A stretch of 64,000 nt of DNA, taken from contig CAIPYE010000015.1 of assembly GCA_903869265.1 (NCBI GenBank), forward strand, positions 310,001 through 374,000. The letters are read 5' to 3'. The DNA comes from an uncultured delta proteobacterium (GTDB lineage Bacteria > Desulfobacterota > Desulfobulbia > Desulfobulbales > Desulfurivibrionaceae). The first letter of the stretch is position 1; each line of letters begins with the position of its first letter. Shown here one piece after another: positions 62,419 to 64,000 of this stretch. The notes under the pieces are model-generated. The model was given only the letters and a program-made list of their open reading frames with translations. It made no database searches and was not told where the DNA came from. The position numbers and the translations under genes were made by a program.

Positions 62419-62994
62419 TTACTCCGCCATATCCTGCACAATCCACTGCGCCGCCGCATAGAGATCATCCGCCACATGGGTCGGTTGCACCTGTTGCGCC
62501 GGGCCAATGTACTCGTAATCCCCCCGGCCATAGCCGGTGAGCACCAAAACCCCCTTGGCCTGCACCGCCGCCGCCGCCTTGAGATCCGACCAGCGGTCTC
62601 CCACCACATAAGAGCGTCCAAGGTCCAGATCAAGCTCCGCCGCCGCCCGAAGAAAAAGCCCCGGCTTTGGTTTCCGGCAGTCGCAAGCAAGACGGAAGCG
62701 CTCTTCCTTGGCCTCGGGATGATGGGGGCAGTAGTAAATGCCATTCACCTGGGCTCCACCCTCGGCCAGCGCCCCGTTCATCTTGGCATGCACCTCTCCG
62801 ATCAGGCTCTCGGGGAAATAGCCCCGGGCAAGGCCGGACTGGTTACTGACCACCACCACCGGAATCCCCTGTTCGTTAAGCAAACGGATACCCGCCGCAG
62901 CCCCTGGCAGCATGACAAAGCGGGAGATGTGGTTGATGTAGCCCATCTGCTCGTTGATGGTGCCATCCCTGTCGAGAAACACGGCCGGTCGCAT
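62419..62994 (-). CDS. gmhB: D-glycero-beta-D-manno-heptose-1,7-bisphosphate 7-phosphatase
   Basis: A 191-residue HAD phosphatase in the ADP-heptose pathway. The catalytic Asp pair is in FLDRDGTIN (Asp8 and Asp10), followed by VVVSNQSGLARG and the zinc-binding loop YYCPHHPEAKE ... LACDCRKPKPG, a signature of GmhB. It starts four bases after the waaF stop and is probably co-transcribed with it. Confidence 0.94.
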   Translation of the reverse strand: MRPAVFLDRDGTINEQMGYINHISRFVMLPGAAAGIRLLNEQGIPVVVVSNQSGLARGYFPESLIGEVHAKMNGALAEGGAQVNGIYYCPHHPEAKEERFRLACDCRKPKPGLFLRAAAELDLDLGRSYVVGDRWSDLKAAAAVQAKGVLVLTGYGRGDYEYIGPAQQVQPTHVADDLYAAAQWIVQDMAE

Positions 62995-62998
62995 AGTC

Positions 62999-64000
62999 TC
63001 ATCCCTCCTCGGTTTTCAGAAGTCTACAGGTTGCCGCGTACACCTCATCCACCCCGATCTCCAACATGCAGGCAAAATCGTTCGAAGGGCAATGGGTTTT
63101 CAGGCACGGGCTACAGGGCAGATTCTTGTTCACCACCTCCACCCTGGGAGAGAACGGCCCGGTGGCCACGCTGTCGGTGGAGCCGAATATGGCGACCAGC
63201 GGCGTTTTCTGGGCGGCAGCCACATGCATCAGCCCCGAATCGTTGGTGACAAAGGCATCGCACATCCCGATCAGGGCCATGGCCTGGGCCAGGGTGGTCT
63301 TGCCCGTGAGATCATGCACCTGCCCCACCGCTGCCGCCCCAATCTCCGCCGCAGCCTCGGTATCGGCGGTTGTGCCGAAAACCAACAAGGTCGCCCCCAA
63401 TTCCTCGGCCAGACGCTTGGCCAGCCCGGCATACCGCTCCGCTGGCCACCGCTTGGCCGGGCCGTAGGCTGCGCCGGGATTTAAGCCAACCACCGGCCTG
63501 CCCGCCTTGGCGGCGAGAAAGTCCCTGGCCCAGGCCATGGCGGAATCCGGCAGGGCAAGAAACAGCTCCTGAGGGGCGCACACCAAACCAAGGTCCTTGA
63601 GCATCTCCTGGTAATAATAGACCTGATGCCGCTCCCGGGTGCTTTTCCGAATGGCAATCCCATGACTCAACAGCAGACCGCGACCATCCCGCCGGTATCC
63701 GGCCCGAACCGGTATCCCGGCAATCAGCACCAGCAAGGCGGCAGAAAAGGCATTCTGCAACAAAATGGCCAGATCAAACCGCTGAGCGGCAAGCTCCCGC
63801 CCCAGACGCCACATCCCGGCCACCCCCTTATGCCTGCCTTTTTTCTCATAGAGCATGACCCGGTCCACATGGGGGCTGGCTGTGAAGATATCCGCCACCC
63901 AAGGATAGGCCAGGATGGTTATTTCGGCAGCGGGGAAATTCTCCCTGATGGTCCGCACCGCCGGGGTGGTCATGATGGCGTCGCCGATCCAGTTGGTCGA
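62999..64000 (-). CDS. waaF: ADP-heptose:LPS heptosyltransferase II, C-terminal part
   Basis: Adds the second heptose to the lipopolysaccharide inner core. The gene runs off the right edge; 333 codons are in the window. The right end reads STNWIGDAIMTTPAVRTI, the WaaF N-terminal signature, so only the first few codons are missing. GLNPGAAYGPAKRWP and TNDSGLMHVAAAQKTPLVAIFGSTD are the donor-sugar-binding motifs of glycosyltransferase family 9. A cysteine group follows (LPCSPCLKTHCPSNDFAC). Confidence 0.95.
   Translation of the reverse strand, partial: STNWIGDAIMTTPAVRTIRENFPAAEITILAYPWVADIFTASPHVDRVMLYEKKGRHKGVAGMWRLGRELAAQRFDLAILLQNAFSAALLVLIAGIPVRAGYRRDGRGLLLSHGIAIRKSTRERHQVYYYQEMLKDLGLVCAPQELFLALPDSAMAWARDFLAAKAGRPVVGLNPGAAYGPAKRWPAERYAGLAKRLAEELGATLLVFGTTADTEAAAEIGAAAVGQVHDLTGKTTLAQAMALIGMCDAFVTNDSGLMHVAAAQKTPLVAIFGSTDSVATGPFSPRVEVVNKNLPCSPCLKTHCPSNDFACMLEIGVDEVYAATCRLLKTEEG

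Overview
The window looks like a chromosomal segment of a Gram-negative, anaerobic, sulfur-cycling bacterium of the Desulfobacterota, most likely the Desulfobulbales. The grounds are the gene content: a NifU/NifS pair, a molybdopterin sulfur-compound-type reductase with a TorD chaperone, a NapC/ImcH-type multiheme cytochrome, a polyferredoxin membrane protein, cofactor-independent (ApgM-type) phosphoglycerate mutase, fused SecDF, RecBCD, Tol proteins and heptose/LPS genes. Taxonomy is inference from these families; no marker gene was compared. Most of the window is ordinary, densely packed housekeeping DNA.

Layout. 1-5.5 kb: start of formate-THF ligase, thyX, the coupled nifU-nifS pair and uvrC, all on the minus strand. 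5.7-8.6 kb: an accessory patch with a lipoprotein, an integron attC-like palindrome, a small DNA-binding-like gene with its own inverted-repeat operator, and an IS110-family (IS1111-type) element. 8.6-15.1 kb: a redox module. A ferredoxin subunit, a Tat-exported molybdoenzyme and TorD run on the minus strand; divergently, a RegB/RegA-type two-component system and NosL run on the plus strand, with a GCGNC-N5-GNCGC RegA-type site in the shared control region. 15.3-20.2 kb: two small related membrane proteins, an FtsH-type protease, an ImcH-like cytochrome and a MerR regulator with a cysteine cluster. 20.2-30.7 kb: pepA, an HDOD protein with a degenerate receiver, a CNNM/CBS protein, a polyferredoxin/HtrA pair, initiator tRNA-fMet and the hom-apgM-ybgC run. 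31-35.6 kb: tolQRAB-cpoB without pal. 35.7-41.4 kb: ppsA, a phosphohexomutase and a two-receiver diguanylate cyclase.

41.5-44.1 kb is a second accessory patch: a HigBA-type toxin-antitoxin pair whose toxin seems to lack a normal start codon, a secreted cysteine-rich polyproline protein, and two tandem genes that have the architecture of integron cassettes (attC site between them, no integrase in the window). 44.1-53 kb: recD, recB and recC, with a palindromic REP-like insertion translated in frame inside recD. 53-56.5 kb: cheV, a membrane methyltransferase-like protein, and a decayed hybrid histidine kinase with three single-base deletions and an internal deletion. 56.7-64 kb: secDF, a YkgJ-type cysteine-cluster protein, an HD hydrolase, tatC, an ftsB-like gene, and convergently gmhB and the start-truncated waaF.

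The most interesting signals are the integrase-less cassette pair (a CALIN-like locus), the second attC-like palindrome at 6.3 kb, the candidate bridge-RNA region of the IS, the RegA-type site that links a redox two-component system to a molybdoenzyme lacking a membrane subunit, the cytochrome/cysteine-cluster MerR pair, and the toxin with an apparent AUA start. No CRISPR array, rRNA gene or prophage was seen.
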